Assembly: GCA_021780975.1 (NCBI GenBank)
Contig: JAJXXS010000319.1
Location: 1 to 5,468, forward strand
Length of the DNA stretch: 5,468 nt
Direction: 5' to 3'
Source of the DNA: Pseudomonadota bacterium
GTDB taxonomy: Bacteria; Pseudomonadota; Gammaproteobacteria; Burkholderiales; Thiobacillaceae
Each line of letters starts with the position of its first letter. The stretch's first letter is position 1. This document shows positions 5,424 through 5,468 of the stretch, piece after piece. The position numbers and the translations under genes were made by a program. Below the pieces are notes generated by a model. It was not told the origin of the DNA, searched no databases, and was given only the letters and a program-made list of their open reading frames with translations.

Positions 5424-5468
5424 GCATCTCATTTTTGTTTGATTACGGAGCAATCCCCCTAATTCTTC

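Overview
The window is GC-rich, densely packed proteobacterial chromosome, most likely from a betaproteobacterium (for example a Nitrosomonadales- or Rhodocyclales-like lineage). This placement rests on the divergent suhB / trmJ-cysE-iscR-iscS gene order and on the style of the HD-GYP protein. It is inference from gene order and protein character, not from a database search. No mobile elements, CRISPR arrays, RNA genes or obvious foreign islands were seen.

Layout. Positions 1-2197 hold a minus-strand cluster that, in transcription order, reads trmJ (tRNA Cm32/Um32 methyltransferase), cysE (serine O-acetyltransferase), iscR (Fe-S cluster regulator) and iscS (cysteine desulfurase, cut by the window edge after 45 codons). 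A well-formed sigma70-type promoter overlapped by a near-perfect type 1 IscR box lies directly before iscR. The box runs into the last codons of cysE. This AT-rich patch is the clearest regulatory element in the window and predicts negative feedback by [2Fe-2S]-IscR on iscRS. suhB is transcribed the other way (2254-3051), separated from trmJ by only 56 bp. suhB converges with and overlaps by 23 bp a minus-strand MFS transporter gene of the HcaT/phenylpropionate permease-like family (3029-4183). After a 99-bp gap comes a minus-strand gene for an HD-GYP-type protein (4283-5410), with a good ribosome binding site at 5419-5423.

How the genes work together. CysE makes O-acetylserine, the carbon skeleton for cysteine. 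IscS takes sulfur from cysteine for Fe-S clusters and tRNA thiolation, and IscR senses Fe-S status. The cluster therefore links cysteine supply to cysteine use, with a tRNA modification enzyme at its head and the inositol monophosphatase-family protein SuhB (an rRNA antitermination factor in E. coli) divergent to it. The MFS transporter and the HD-GYP protein have no evident functional tie to the Isc cluster.

The window is mostly conserved housekeeping DNA, and I found no convincing undescribed system. The points most worth a second look are the IscR operator embedded in the 3' end of cysE, and the HD-GYP protein, whose HD dyad and signature lysine are replaced (A170-N171, L174) while its HHE and DGSGYP motifs are intact. 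This suggests a non-catalytic or altered c-di-GMP-related protein.
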